Origin: Nocardioides sp. W7
GTDB taxonomy: Bacteria > Actinomycetota > Actinomycetes > Propionibacteriales > Nocardioidaceae
NCBI RefSeq assembly: GCF_022919075.1
Contig: NZ_CP095078.1
Span: forward strand, 2,232,001-2,296,000
DNA: 64,000 bases
Reading direction: 5' to 3'
The position numbers and the translations under genes were made by a program. The notes under the pieces were generated by a model that worked only from the letters and a program-made list of their open reading frames with translations, did no database searches and had not been told where the DNA came from. The first letter of the stretch is position 1. Each line of letters begins with the position of its first letter. Below are positions 43,521 to 52,369 of the stretch, piece by piece.

Positions 43521-43898
43521 CTACAGGGCCACGGTCACCGCGAGCAGGAGGGACAGCACCACGAGCGCCACGGTCATCACCAGCCCGAGGCTGAAGGCCG
43601 GCAGCGGGGAGCGGGTGCGCATCGCGCGCTCGACCCGGGCCCAGCGGACCCACGCCAGCGTGGCGGTCAGGCCGCCGAACAGCAGCAGTGCCACCACCAG
43701 GACCAGCCGCAGGCCGTCCTGCTCGGGCACCTGCAGCGACTCGAGAGCCACCGCGCCGGCCAGCACGCCGAGGCAGGTGCGGACCCAGGCGAGGAAGGTG
43801 CGCTCGTTGGCCAGGGTGTAGCGCGGGTCGGGCTCGTCGCCCGCGTCGTACACCCACGACGGGTGCCGCCGGTGGCCGTCTCCGTCGCGGGGGTCCAT
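43521..43898 (-). CDS. DUF202 membrane protein
   Basis: 125 aa. After a His/Asp-rich N-terminus come DPRYTLANERTFLAWVRTCLGVLAG, the DUF202 signature, and three hydrophobic helices. Function unknown; YidH-type inner-membrane proteins are related. Three of the four termini around it are convergent or divergent, so it is probably transcribed alone. Confidence 0.85.
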   Translation of the reverse strand: MDPRDGDGHRRHPSWVYDAGDEPDPRYTLANERTFLAWVRTCLGVLAGAVALESLQVPEQDGLRLVLVVALLLFGGLTATLAWVRWARVERAMRTRSPLPAFSLGLVMTVALVVLSLLLAVTVAL

Positions 43899-43936
43899 GG
43901 GGGCATCCTGCCGGAGAGCGCCCGGTTATCGTTCGA

Positions 43937-43942
43937 TACCTT
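43937..43942 (+). promoter_or_regulatory. -10 element of the thioesterase gene
   Basis: TACCTT lies 7 nt before the ATG at 43950; no Shine-Dalgarno sequence is present, so translation is probably leaderless. Confidence 0.5.
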
Positions 43943-43949
43943 GCCTCGC

Positions 43950-44762
43950 ATGGACGCGCCCTCCGAGTTCGACCGCCAGATCGCGCTCACTCCCGAGGGT
44001 CGGGGACGGTACGCCGCCGACCTCGACGCGGGCTGGTCGGTGGGCGGCGGGCTCAACGGCGGCTACCTGCTCGCTCTGGTCGGGAACGCGATCCGGAACT
44101 CCCTCCCGGGCAAGCCGGACCCACTCGCGGTCAGCGCCTACTACCTGTCGGCCGCTCGTCCCGGGCGGGCGACGGTCACGGTCGACGTACGTCGCGACGG
44201 CGGCCGGGTCGCGACAGCCTCGGCCGACCTGGTCCAGGGCGACCAGGCCCGGATCACGGTGCTGGCGACGTACGGCGATCTCGACGGCCTGGGCGACGAC
44301 GTCCGCACCACCGCTCCCGAGCTCGACCTGCCGCCGGTCGAGGAGTGCCCCCGCGGCAGCGACGCCCCGCCGGCGGTGCTGGAGATGGCGCCGATCATGG
44401 GCCGCTTCGACATGCGCTTCCACCCCGATGACATCGGCTGGGTGGTCGGCAAGCCGAGCGGTGACGGGGTGATGCGCGCGTGGTTCCGGCTCGCTGACGG
44501 CCGTGAGCCGGACCCGATCTCGCTCCTGATGGTCCTCGACGCGCTCCCGCCGGTCACGTTCAACCTCGGCATGCCCGGCTGGGCGCCGACGCTGGAGCTC
44601 AGCGCCCACGTGCGGGCCAAGCCGGCGCCCGGCTGGCTGAAGGTGCGTCACGAGACCCGCAACCTGGCCGGCGGGATGTTCGAGGAGGACTGCGAGGTCT
44701 GGGACTCCACCGGCCGGCTGGTCGCCCAGTCGCGGCAGCTCGCGATGCAGCCGCGCCTGTAG
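43950..44762 (+). CDS. Acyl-CoA thioesterase family protein
   Basis: 270 aa, double hot-dog fold of the TesB-like 4HBT_3 type: WSVGGGLNGGYLLALVGNAI near residue 30, DPLAVSAYYLSAARPGRATV, and PISLLMVLDALPPVTFNLG with WAPTLELSAHVRAKPAPGWL in the second half. It probably hydrolyses acyl-CoA thioesters; chain-length preference cannot be read. It converges on the DUF222/HNH gene, with a shared hairpin between. Confidence 0.85.
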   Translation: MDAPSEFDRQIALTPEGRGRYAADLDAGWSVGGGLNGGYLLALVGNAIRNSLPGKPDPLAVSAYYLSAARPGRATVTVDVRRDGGRVATASADLVQGDQARITVLATYGDLDGLGDDVRTTAPELDLPPVEECPRGSDAPPAVLEMAPIMGRFDMRFHPDDIGWVVGKPSGDGVMRAWFRLADGREPDPISLLMVLDALPPVTFNLGMPGWAPTLELSAHVRAKPAPGWLKVRHETRNLAGGMFEEDCEVWDSTGRLVAQSRQLAMQPRL

Positions 44763-44789
44763 CCCTGACGGGCCGAGGCGGTCAGGGCT
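44761..44789. terminator. Bidirectional terminator between convergent genes
   Basis: AGCCCTGAC (44761-44769) and GTCAGGGCT (44781-44789) are perfect complements around an 11-nt loop, overlapping the ends of both convergent genes. No U-run in either direction. Confidence 0.55.
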
Positions 44790-46086
44790 GCAGGGTGTCG
44801 AGCGGGATGGTGCCGGCGTGGTCGCGTTTCATCAGCAGACCGTTGGGGCTTCGCCAGACGAAGGTGGTGTCGTCGAGCTTGTCGTAACGCCACCGCGTGT
44901 GGGTCTTCGCCCGATGGTGCCGGCGGCAGAGCGGGGCGATGTTGCAGTCACAGGTCGGTCCGCCGCGGGCGGCGGGGTCGATGTGGTCGCAGTCGCAGCG
45001 TCGGGCAGGTTTGCGGCACCACGGGAACACACACGCGTGCTGCAAGAGCACCTGGCGTTCGCGGAGCCGATCCGGAGTCTCGTAGGCGTCGACGTGGACG
45101 TGGCCGTCGAGGTCGATGACCGGCTTGATCACGACCTGGGTGTCGGGGTTCGCGCACCAGCTGCGGACCTGGTCGGCGGAGACGAAGGAGCGGGTCTCCT
45201 CGACCCGGGCCAACTGCAGGTCGTCGCTCCCGGTGGTGGCGCCGAGGGCGGCGTCGGAGAGGTGCACGTGCAGCACCACCTGTCGCGGCCGCTTCCGCTG
45301 CAGGCCCTCGGGCTCCCCGGCGTTCAACTCCAGCGACAGCTGGCGCCGGGCCAGGTCACCCACGGCGATCGAGCGGCGGATGTCGACCGGCACGTCGAGT
45401 CCCAGGGCGCCGAGTTCGCGGGCGCGGCGGGCGACGGCGTCCTCGAGGTCGAGGGCGTCGGCCAGGTCCAGGGTGCCGTGGACGTCGACGGTGCCGTCGA
45501 AGGAGACCTGCTGGGAGTCGATGTCGAAGTGTCGCTTCTCGAACGCCGCCTCCCGCCGGGCCCGAGCTTCGGCGGGGTCGTACGTCACCCGGGCTTCCTC
45601 GACCGTCCGGTCGAGCTGGGCGATCGAGACCTTGTGGGCCACCACATGCAGGTGCGCGTCCACGTAGGCCGCACCCTCCATCGGCAGGTCACTGGTGGCT
45701 TTGGCGATCCGCCGGGCCTTCCACACCGGCAGGTCCAGGGCCTGGACCCGGCCGTAGAGGTTCGGGAGCCGGTGCGCCAGCTCGACCGCATCCCCGAGGT
45801 AGATCCGACCGGCATCGGTCGAGAGACCGAGGGCGGCGGCGAACTCCAACACGCTGAACTCCGAGACCAACGGCGCACCGGGACCGGCGATGGACATCTC
45901 CTCCTCGTGCCCGGGCATCCAGATCGCCGCGGCCTCGTGCAGGGCTTCGGTGGAGTGCATCCCCGCCCACGCCACCGCCGAGGCCAACAGATTCGCAGCG
46001 GCCCGGGCCTCCGTCAGCCGCTCAGCGCGCACGAACGCAAGCAACGCAGCTGCGTCGTCGCAGTCGTGAACCTCACCGTTGGCCAT
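44782..46086 (-). CDS. DUF222 / HNH endonuclease (13E12 repeat family)
   Basis: 434 aa. The DUF222 region covers most of the protein (ARAAANLLASAVAWAG, PVWKARRIAKAT), and the C-terminal HNH zinc module reads CVFPWCRKPARRCDCDHIDP, then CDCNIAPLCRRHHRAKT. Such genes occur in many copies in actinobacterial genomes and behave as mobile or repetitive genes; their target is unknown. TACAAT lies 6 nt before the ATG, one of the best -10 hexamers in the window. Confidence 0.92.
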   Translation of the reverse strand: MANGEVHDCDDAAALLAFVRAERLTEARAAANLLASAVAWAGMHSTEALHEAAAIWMPGHEEEMSIAGPGAPLVSEFSVLEFAAALGLSTDAGRIYLGDAVELAHRLPNLYGRVQALDLPVWKARRIAKATSDLPMEGAAYVDAHLHVVAHKVSIAQLDRTVEEARVTYDPAEARARREAAFEKRHFDIDSQQVSFDGTVDVHGTLDLADALDLEDAVARRARELGALGLDVPVDIRRSIAVGDLARRQLSLELNAGEPEGLQRKRPRQVVLHVHLSDAALGATTGSDDLQLARVEETRSFVSADQVRSWCANPDTQVVIKPVIDLDGHVHVDAYETPDRLRERQVLLQHACVFPWCRKPARRCDCDHIDPAARGGPTCDCNIAPLCRRHHRAKTHTRWRYDKLDDTTFVWRSPNGLLMKRDHAGTIPLDTLQP

Positions 46087-46092
46087 ACCAGT

Positions 46093-46098
46093 ATTGTA
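46093..46098 (-). promoter_or_regulatory. -10 element of the DUF222/HNH gene
   Basis: Minus-strand TACAAT, 6 nt upstream of the ATG at 46086. Leaderless arrangement. The 264 bp from here to 46350 hold no recognisable gene. Confidence 0.6.
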
Positions 46099-46350
46099 GT
46101 GAAACCCACCGACAGACGACGGCGTTCATCCACAGCGGTGACCACGACGGTCGACCCGAAGCAGCCGTGAGCCGACCAGCAGCCGCGACCAGGTACGACG
46201 AGTGCCGCGGACGATGAGCCCCTTATTTCATTGAAAGTCTTCGAACCAGCCTGGTGCCGGACGGGGACCGCAACCCGCCGCCATGCGGAAGCTCACCGGA
46301 TCTCGACAACGTCAGGCGCAGGGCGCCTTCCTGCTCGATCACCGAATCGC

Positions 46351-47319
46351 TCAGCCGTCGAAGTACCGCCTCGGCATAGCGAAGATCCAGCGCCTGCGGG
46401 GGTGCTCGGAGACGGACCAGAGCAGGTCGTCGGTGGGGGACCAGGTGAGGTCCTCGGGGCCCATCGGGGCGGCCCAGCGGTGCCGGCGGAGTGCGCCGGG
46501 CGGGCCGGCGTAGACCGAGCCCGGCATCCAGGGGCCGTGCGAGCGGGTGAGGTAGTGCCGGCCGCGGACGACGGCGACGCCCTGGGTGCGGACGACGGCG
46601 CCGTCGTCGAGCAGGACCGGGTACGACGCGCCGGCCTCGTCCGTGGCGAGCAGCGAGGTGGCGGGGTCCAGGGGGTAGCGGGCGATCCGTCGGGTCTGGC
46701 TGCCGTTGCCGTACTCCCCGACGACGAGGGCCGGGCCGTCGGGACCGTCGGTGTCGAGGGAGCAGAAGGAGTAGCGCAGCTTCTCCACCCCGGACGCCGT
46801 CTGCGCGCGGTAGCTGGACCGGACCGGAAGCACGTACTCGTGTCCGTGCACGCCGCCCGGCACCCGAGCGAGGTCGTCGAGCCGGCACAGGTGCAGCCCG
46901 CGACCGGTGGCGGCGACGTGCAGATAGGGGCCGTGCCAGGCCAGTCCGCCGGCGTGCACGTGCACCGGCTCCAGTGACGGGGTCACCAGCAGCACGTGCC
47001 GGTAGCGGCGGCGGTCGAGGTCGAGGAAGGTGATCCGCGCCCCGTGGTCGCCCTTGGAGTACCAGCTGACGACCAGGATCCGCCGACCCGGCAGTACCCC
47101 CGCCTCGGCGGAGGAGGTGATGCCCTGCGGCCACCAGTGCGGGTCGCGCCGGTCCGCCGCGTCCCAGGTCAGCGCACGTCGTACGGCGAGGCCTGGAGCG
47201 AGCGTGCGCCGGGCCCGCCGATCGAGCGACGCCAGGACCCCGGAGAGTCCGACCCGGTCGCCGACCGGCGTGAGGTCCTCTTCCGTCCGGACCAGGTGCA
47301 CTCCCGGGATCGCGTCCAT
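46351..47319 (-). CDS. Hypothetical protein, beta-propeller-like
   Basis: 322 aa, not assigned to a family with certainty. It has repeated strand-turn patterns with aromatic and Gly-rich segments (RILVVSWYSKGDHGARITFL, VHVHAGGLAWHGPYLHVAAT, ALVVGEYGNGSQTRRIARYP, YLTRSHGPWMPGSVYAG, MGPEDLTWSPTDDLLWSVSE), suggesting a beta-propeller. Similar streptomycete proteins are called secreted, but no signal peptide is visible here. It is divergent from the Nudix gene with 23 bp between starts. Confidence 0.6.
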   Translation of the reverse strand: MDAIPGVHLVRTEEDLTPVGDRVGLSGVLASLDRRARRTLAPGLAVRRALTWDAADRRDPHWWPQGITSSAEAGVLPGRRILVVSWYSKGDHGARITFLDLDRRRYRHVLLVTPSLEPVHVHAGGLAWHGPYLHVAATGRGLHLCRLDDLARVPGGVHGHEYVLPVRSSYRAQTASGVEKLRYSFCSLDTDGPDGPALVVGEYGNGSQTRRIARYPLDPATSLLATDEAGASYPVLLDDGAVVRTQGVAVVRGRHYLTRSHGPWMPGSVYAGPPGALRRHRWAAPMGPEDLTWSPTDDLLWSVSEHPRRRWIFAMPRRYFDG

Positions 47320-47342
47320 GCGGGCAACGTAGCCTCACGCCC

Positions 47343-48020
47343 GTGAAGCAGGTCGTCGGTGCCGCGGTCGTGCGCGGGGGCAAGGTACTCGCGACCCGTC
47401 GTTCGGCGCCGCCCGAGCTCGCGGGCCGCTGGGAGTTCCCGGAGGGCAAGGTCGAGGCGGGGGAGCAGCCCGCGGACGCACTCGAGCGCGAGATCGCGGA
47501 GGAGCTGCGCTGTGACATCGAGGTGACCGCCTGGCTCCAGGGCGCGAGCCCGATCGGCGACACCCACGTGCTCCGGGTCGCGACGGCGCGGCTGACTCGC
47601 GGCGAGCCCGACCCGGTCGAGCACGACGAGCTCCGCTGGCTCGGTCCCGACGACCTCGGCGACGTCGACTGGCTGGAGCCGGACCGCCCGTTCCTCCCCG
47701 AGCTGGAGCACGTCCTGCGCCAGGCGCCGGCCACCGGTCTGCGCGCGATCCTCTTCGACGAGAACGACGCCGCGGCGGTGACGGCGCGCCTGCGCTCGGA
47801 GGGGTACGACGCCTGGGTGACCCGCGAGCGGCTCGCGGGTGAGGACGACGACGAGGATCACCCGTGGGCGGTGCTCTCGGACGCGCCTGAGCTGCTGCTG
47901 GAGCTGCTGGTCGACGAGTACGACGGCTGGCTGGACCGGGAACAGTCCGCGCCCGAGAACGGTTGGCAACCACCGAGCCCGCTCGAGCTCCCGACGCAGC
48001 CGCGCCGGATCAAGGATTGA
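47343..48020 (+). CDS. Nudix hydrolase (MutT-like) with C-terminal extension
   Basis: 225 aa from a GTG. The Nudix box spans residues 35-57 ([20 protein letters not shown] core), preceded by RWEFPEG as in 8-oxo-dGTP diphosphatases. The Nudix domain ends near residue 130; the remaining 95 residues ([20 protein letters not shown], acidic [10 protein letters not shown]) form an extra domain not found in plain MutT and of unknown role. Followed at 10 bp by mshB, with which it may be transcribed. Confidence 0.87.
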   Translation: MKQVVGAAVVRGGKVLATRRSAPPELAGRWEFPEGKVEAGEQPADALEREIAEELRCDIEVTAWLQGASPIGDTHVLRVATARLTRGEPDPVEHDELRWLGPDDLGDVDWLEPDRPFLPELEHVLRQAPATGLRAILFDENDAAAVTARLRSEGYDAWVTRERLAGEDDDEDHPWAVLSDAPELLLELLVDEYDGWLDREQSAPENGWQPPSPLELPTQPRRIKD

Positions 48021-48030
48021 GGATCGATAC

Positions 48031-48939
48031 ATGACCGTCGACCAGCGACTGCTCCTCGTGCACGCCCACCCCGACGACGAATCGATCGGTCAGGGCGCCA
48101 CGATGGCCAAGTACGCCGCCGAGGGCCGCGGCGTCACCCTCGTGACCTGCACGGCGGGTGAGATGGGCGAGATCCTGGTCCCCGACCTGGAGCACCTGGC
48201 CGCGGAGCGCGAGGACGGCCTCGGCGAGCACCGCCGCGTCGAGCTGGAGGCGGCGATGAAGGCGCTCGGCGTCACCGACCACCGGTTCCTCGGCGGCTTC
48301 GGCACCTATCGCGACTCCGGGATGAAGTGGCACGAGGACGGCCACGCGGTCGCCGCCGACGAGACCGACCCCCGCGCCTTCGCCAACGCCGACCTCACCG
48401 AGGCGGCCGACCACCTGGTCGCGATCATCCGCGAGGTCCGGCCGCAGGTGCTGGTCACCTACGACCAATTCGGCGGCTACGGCCACCCCGACCACATCCA
48501 GGCCCACCGGGTCGCGACGTACGCCGCCTCGCTGGCCGCGGTCCCGTCGTACCGCCTCGACCTGGGCGCGGCCTGGGACGTCGCGAAGATCTACTGGGGC
48601 GCGATGTCGGAGAGCCGGATGCGCGCGAGCCTGCGCGCGCTGCGCGAGGCGGGCGACACGACGTCCTTCGAGGGCATGGACCCCGACGGCCCGCTGCCGC
48701 ACTTCGTCACCCCCGACGAGCACCTCGCCGCGGGCGTGGACGCGACCGAGCACGTCGACGCCAAGATGGCGGCCCTGGCGGCGCACGCCACCCAGATCAC
48801 CATGGACGGCCCGTTCTTCGCGCTGAGCAACAACGTGGGGGCGACCGCCTGGGGCGTGGAGTTCTACCGGCTCGCCAAGGGCGAGGTCGGCGAGGTCGGC
48901 GAGGACGGTCTCGAGGCCGACCTGTTCGCCGGTCTGTAA
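48031..48939 (+). CDS. mshB: GlcNAc-Ins deacetylase, mycothiol biosynthesis
   Basis: 302 aa. PIG-L/LmbE family: zinc motif HAHPDDE at residues 11-17 and YGHPDH in the middle, with [17 protein letters not shown] near the C-terminus as in MshB. It deacetylates GlcNAc-inositol, the second committed step toward mycothiol, the main thiol of actinobacteria. The closely related mycothiol-conjugate amidase Mca is an alternative, but the following DUF6113 gene usually accompanies mshB. Confidence 0.88.
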   Translation: MTVDQRLLLVHAHPDDESIGQGATMAKYAAEGRGVTLVTCTAGEMGEILVPDLEHLAAEREDGLGEHRRVELEAAMKALGVTDHRFLGGFGTYRDSGMKWHEDGHAVAADETDPRAFANADLTEAADHLVAIIREVRPQVLVTYDQFGGYGHPDHIQAHRVATYAASLAAVPSYRLDLGAAWDVAKIYWGAMSESRMRASLRALREAGDTTSFEGMDPDGPLPHFVTPDEHLAAGVDATEHVDAKMAALAAHATQITMDGPFFALSNNVGATAWGVEFYRLAKGEVGEVGEDGLEADLFAGL

Positions 48940-48941
48940 CG

Positions 48942-49295
48942 GTGTCGACCCTCACCCGGTTGGCGGTGCTGCCCGGATGCCTCGCGCTCGGCGTCGTCAC
49001 CGCCGTCGGGTCGGTGGCGCTGCACCAGCTGTGGTGGGGACTCGTCCTGGCGGTCGCGGCGCCGGCGGCGACGCTGATGGCCCTCCCGCCGGGCTGGTGG
49101 GTGCGGCTGCCGTTCGCCCTCGGGTGGGTCGCGACGGTGGGCTACCTCACCGTCCCGCGCCCGGAGGGGGACTACGTGATCGCGGACGGGGCCGCCGGCT
49201 ACGTCCTCCTGGCCGCGGCGATGGCCTTCCTGGTGTCCGGACTGGTCACCCTCCCTCGGCGGGGGGCGCCGGGCCCGGTTCCCGCCGGAACCTAG
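48942..49295 (+). CDS. DUF6113 membrane protein
   Basis: 117 aa from a GTG 2 nt after mshB. Four hydrophobic segments (PGCLALGVVTAVGSVAL, LWWGLVLAVAAPAATLMAL, LPFALGWVATVGYLTV, AAGYVLLAAAMAFLVSGLVT), no motif. The mshB-DUF6113 order is common in actinobacteria. Function unknown. Its stop is 1 bp from the VanW gene start. Confidence 0.75.
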   Translation: MSTLTRLAVLPGCLALGVVTAVGSVALHQLWWGLVLAVAAPAATLMALPPGWWVRLPFALGWVATVGYLTVPRPEGDYVIADGAAGYVLLAAAMAFLVSGLVTLPRRGAPGPVPAGT

Positions 49296-49296
49296 G

Positions 49297-51036
49297 ATGA
49301 CCCGCGTGAAGAACAAGAGCGAGCGGGCCGGCGGCCGGGCGGTCATCCTCGTGGTGCTCGCGCTCGCCCTGCTCGTGGCGGGCGGCTGGGCGGCGGCGTA
49401 CGCCGTCGCCGGCGACAAGGTTCCGCGCGGCACCACCGTGGCCGGGGTCGACGTCGGCGGGCGCACGGAGGCCGACGCGGTCCGGGCCCTGGAGGACGGC
49501 CTCGCCGAGCGTCTCGAGGAGCCGATCGCCGTCACCGTCGGTAAGGCCACCGAGGATGTCACCCCGGCCGAGGCCGGGCTCTCGATCGACCTGAGCGCCT
49601 CGGTCGAGGCCGCCGGCGGCGGTCGCAGCTGGAAGCCGCGGCGGCTCTGGGACTACTTCACCGGCGGCGCGGACCTCGACCCGGTCGTCCAGGTCGACGA
49701 CGCCGCGATGAGCAAGCTGCTCGACCGGCTCGGCTCCGAGGTCGGCACCCTGCCGAAGGACGGCGGCCTGGAGTTCGACGGCTCGGAGGTGCGGCGGATC
49801 GAGCCGGAGGCCGGCGAGGCGATCGACCCCGACGAGGCGGCGAAGGCCATCACTGCGGCGTACCTCGCCGAAGACCCGGGCGTCGAGCTGACCCTGGTCC
49901 GGGCCCAGCCCGAGATCGACGAGACCGACGTCCAGAACGTGCTCGACAGCTTCGCCAACCCGGCCCTCTCCGGCCCGGTCACCCTGGTCTTCGGCGACTC
50001 GCCGGTCCAGCTGGCGCCGCGCGACTTCGGCGACGTGCTCGGCGTCAAGCCCGAGGGCGGGGTGCTGGTGCCCGCCATCGACCAGGAGGCGCTGAAGGCG
50101 CTGGTCGACGCGGGCATCTCCGAGGACGGCGCCCCCGTCGACGCGACGGTGGTGCTGAGGAACGGCAAGCCCAAGGTGGTGCCCGCCAAGCCGGGGGTCA
50201 GCTACGAGCCGGCCGCCGTCGCGGCGACCTTCCAGCAGCTGCTCACCCAGCCGTCCGGGCAGCGTGAGGCGAAGGTCGAGGCGACCGTCGCGGAGCCGGA
50301 GTTCACGACCAAGGACGCCCGTCAGCTGAAGATCCGCGAGAAGGTCTCGACGTTCTCGACCTACTACCCGCCGGCGTCGTACCGCGACACCAACATCGGC
50401 CGCGCGGCCGAGCTGGTCGACGGCACGCTCCTCAAGCCCGGCGAGACGTTCTCGCTCAACGACATCGTCGGCGAGCGGACCGTCGAGAACGGCTTCACGA
50501 CCGGCACCATCATCAGCAACGGCATCTTCAAGGAGGACCTCGGCGGCGGGGTCTCCCAGATGGCCACGACGACCTTCAACGCGGCGTTCTTCGCGGGCCT
50601 GAAGGACGTGGAGCACAAGCCGCACTCGGTCTACATCGACCGCTACCCGGTGGGTCGCGAGGCCACGGTCGCCTGGGGCGCGGTCGACCTGCGCTTCACC
50701 AACGACACGCCGTACGGCGTGCTCGTCGACGCGAAGGTGATCCGTAGCGCGGGTCGCTCGCAGGGCACGGTGACGGTGAGCATGTGGTCGACGAAGGTCT
50801 GGGACATCACCACGTCCACCTCCGACCGCTACCGCTTCACCAAGCCCGCCACCCGCACCATGACGACCCCGGACTGCGTCCCGAACACCGGGTACGGCGG
50901 CTTCGACGTCGACGTGAAGCGCAACTTCCTGAAGCCGGGCTCGGACGTCGTCGAGAAGACCGAGAACTTCCACACGACCTACATCCCGAGCGACACGGTC
51001 ATCTGCAAGAAGCCGAAGCAGCCCAAGACGGAGTAG
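49297..51036 (+). CDS. VanW-family cell-envelope protein
   Basis: 579 aa. Membrane anchor at about residues 15-38, then two domains of the putative peptidoglycan-binding type (TVAGVDVGGRTEADAVRALE; DAGISEDGAPVDATVVLRNG) and a VanW domain (about 360-510: STFSTYYPPASYRDTNIGRA, LKPGETFSLNDIVGERT, GIFKEDLGGGVSQMATTTFN). VanW occurs in some glycopeptide-resistance clusters, but these chromosomal homologues have no known resistance role. Ends in a Lys-rich tail. Third gene of an mshB-DUF6113-vanW string. Confidence 0.9.
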   Translation: MTRVKNKSERAGGRAVILVVLALALLVAGGWAAAYAVAGDKVPRGTTVAGVDVGGRTEADAVRALEDGLAERLEEPIAVTVGKATEDVTPAEAGLSIDLSASVEAAGGGRSWKPRRLWDYFTGGADLDPVVQVDDAAMSKLLDRLGSEVGTLPKDGGLEFDGSEVRRIEPEAGEAIDPDEAAKAITAAYLAEDPGVELTLVRAQPEIDETDVQNVLDSFANPALSGPVTLVFGDSPVQLAPRDFGDVLGVKPEGGVLVPAIDQEALKALVDAGISEDGAPVDATVVLRNGKPKVVPAKPGVSYEPAAVAATFQQLLTQPSGQREAKVEATVAEPEFTTKDARQLKIREKVSTFSTYYPPASYRDTNIGRAAELVDGTLLKPGETFSLNDIVGERTVENGFTTGTIISNGIFKEDLGGGVSQMATTTFNAAFFAGLKDVEHKPHSVYIDRYPVGREATVAWGAVDLRFTNDTPYGVLVDAKVIRSAGRSQGTVTVSMWSTKVWDITTSTSDRYRFTKPATRTMTTPDCVPNTGYGGFDVDVKRNFLKPGSDVVEKTENFHTTYIPSDTVICKKPKQPKTE

Positions 51037-51058
51037 CCCCGCCAGGTCAGGCCGGGGC
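51036..51058. terminator. Hairpin between convergent VanW and GNAT genes
   Basis: GCCCCG (51036-51041) and CGGGGC (51053-51058) flank an 11-nt loop that contains the GNAT stop codon. Weak but correctly placed. Confidence 0.4.
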
Positions 51059-51973
51059 CAGGTAGCGGTAGCGGTGGTGCTCGGTGAACCCGAGCCCCTC
51101 GTAGAGCGCGAGCGCGGGCTCGTTGTCGCCCAGCACCTGGAGGTACGCCGTGGTCGCGCCGCGCTCGGCGCCCCACTCCAGCAGGGCGGCCATCACGTGT
51201 CGGCCGAGACCCTGGCGGCGGTGCTCGGGCGCGACCTCGATCGATCGGAAGCCGATCCAGTCACGGTCGAAGGCCGCAATGCCGGAGGCCCGGTCGCCGA
51301 TCCGGGCGACGGCGTGGGCGCTGTCGCCGGGACCGTCCGACACCTCGACCACGATGTCGAGGCCGGAGTCGGTCGGTGGGAGGGCGCGGCGGGCGCGGGC
51401 CACCCCCACCATCTGGAAGACGGTGTCGGCGTCGCCGCTCTCGGGGCCCCACCCGTGGCCGCGGAAGAGCGCGTCCTCGGGGGATTCCGGCAGCACGGCC
51501 GCGATCGGCCGACCGGTGCGGCCGGCGTACCAGGCGACGACGCGCTCGTCGTCGTCGTCGATCCCGGACGGCTCGAAGGCGAGCACCGAGTTGGCGCGGC
51601 GGGCCCTCGAGGTCGCCGAGTGTCGCAGCAGCCAGGCACCGACGGGCTCGGTCTCGAGGTCGGCCCACATCGCCGTCGACCGGGTCTGCGCCTCCACCGG
51701 CGAGGCCCGGTGCCGGACCGAGGGCCGCGGCGGCACCGGCTTGCCGGAGACGATGTCGGCCAGCGCGATCTCGACCGGGGCACCGCTCTCCGGCTGCACC
51801 ACGCAGGTCGTCGCGGACCAGGCCGTGCAGATGCCGAGAAGGTCGGTGAGCGCCGGCCCGCCGCTGGGACCGGTCTCGCCCCGGACCACGCGCCGGACCA
51901 CGATCCGTCGACCCACGACATGGGGACCGAGCATGTGCTCGGTCACATGGTGAGGTCTGTCATCGTTCCGCAC
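51047..51973 (-). CDS. GNAT-family N-acetyltransferase
   Basis: 308 aa from a GTG. The C-terminal GNAT domain (about residues 200-305) has FRSIEVAPEHRRQGLGRHVMAALLEWG, the acetyl-CoA pyrophosphate-binding motif (RRQGLGRH), then YLQVLGDNEPALALYEGLGF. The N-terminal 190 residues include an SH3-like start (VVGRRIVVRRVV). The substrate is unknown. It is divergent from fdxA, and the two -10 elements overlap. Confidence 0.88.
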   Translation of the reverse strand: MRNDDRPHHVTEHMLGPHVVGRRIVVRRVVRGETGPSGGPALTDLLGICTAWSATTCVVQPESGAPVEIALADIVSGKPVPPRPSVRHRASPVEAQTRSTAMWADLETEPVGAWLLRHSATSRARRANSVLAFEPSGIDDDDERVVAWYAGRTGRPIAAVLPESPEDALFRGHGWGPESGDADTVFQMVGVARARRALPPTDSGLDIVVEVSDGPGDSAHAVARIGDRASGIAAFDRDWIGFRSIEVAPEHRRQGLGRHVMAALLEWGAERGATTAYLQVLGDNEPALALYEGLGFTEHHRYRYLAPA

Positions 51974-51979
51974 CCCGGG

Positions 51980-51989
51980 ATACTAGGCT
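51980..51989. promoter_or_regulatory. Overlapping -10 elements of GNAT and fdxA promoters
   Basis: Minus-strand TAGTAT (51980-51985) lies 6 nt before the GNAT GTG. Plus-strand TAGGCT (51984-51989) overlaps it by 2 bp and gives fdxA a leader of about 35 nt with AGGAGGA. The two promoters cannot both be occupied at once. Confidence 0.5.
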
Positions 51990-52031
51990 GGGCACGAGCA
52001 GTTGCTCCCACCAGAGTTTCAGGAGGACCCG

Positions 52032-52364
52032 GTGACGTACGTCATCTCTCAGCCCTGTGTCGACCTCAAGGACCGTGCCTGCGTCGACGAGTGCCCCGTC
52101 GACTGCATCTACGAGGGCAAGCGGATGCTGTACATCCACCCCGACGAGTGCGTCGACTGTGGTGCCTGCGAGCCGGTCTGCCCGGTCGAGGCGATCTTCT
52201 ACGAGGACGACGTGCCGGAGGAGTCCAAGGACTACTACGACGCCAACGTCCACTTCTTCGACGACCTCGGCTCGCCGGGTGGCGCGGCCAAGATGGGTGA
52301 GATCGACAAGGACCACCCGATGATCGCGGCCCTGCCCCCGCAGAACCAGAACCAGGACCACTGA
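52032..52364 (+). CDS. fdxA: 7Fe ferredoxin
   Basis: 110 aa from a GTG preceded by AGGAGGA. N-terminal cluster motif with cysteines in [17 protein letters not shown], and the second motif [12 protein letters not shown]; the C-terminal extension ([20 protein letters not shown]) is that of actinobacterial FdxA, which carries one [3Fe-4S] and one [4Fe-4S] cluster. A general electron carrier. Followed after 5 bp by dapC, a conserved pairing. Confidence 0.95.
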   Translation: MTYVISQPCVDLKDRACVDECPVDCIYEGKRMLYIHPDECVDCGACEPVCPVEAIFYEDDVPEESKDYYDANVHFFDDLGSPGGAAKMGEIDKDHPMIAALPPQNQNQDH

Positions 52365-52369
52365 GCCGG

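Noticed and set aside
46087..46350. Possible small gene or integrase remnant between the DUF222/HNH gene and the propeller-like gene
   Set aside because: A minus-strand frame near 46223-46350 reads somewhat protein-like but lacks a start of its own and any recognisable motif; evidence is too thin to list it.
48031..48939. Mycothiol S-conjugate amidase (mca) instead of mshB
   Set aside because: Both share the zinc motifs, but the length, the C-terminal segment and the following DUF6113 gene favour mshB; some uncertainty remains.
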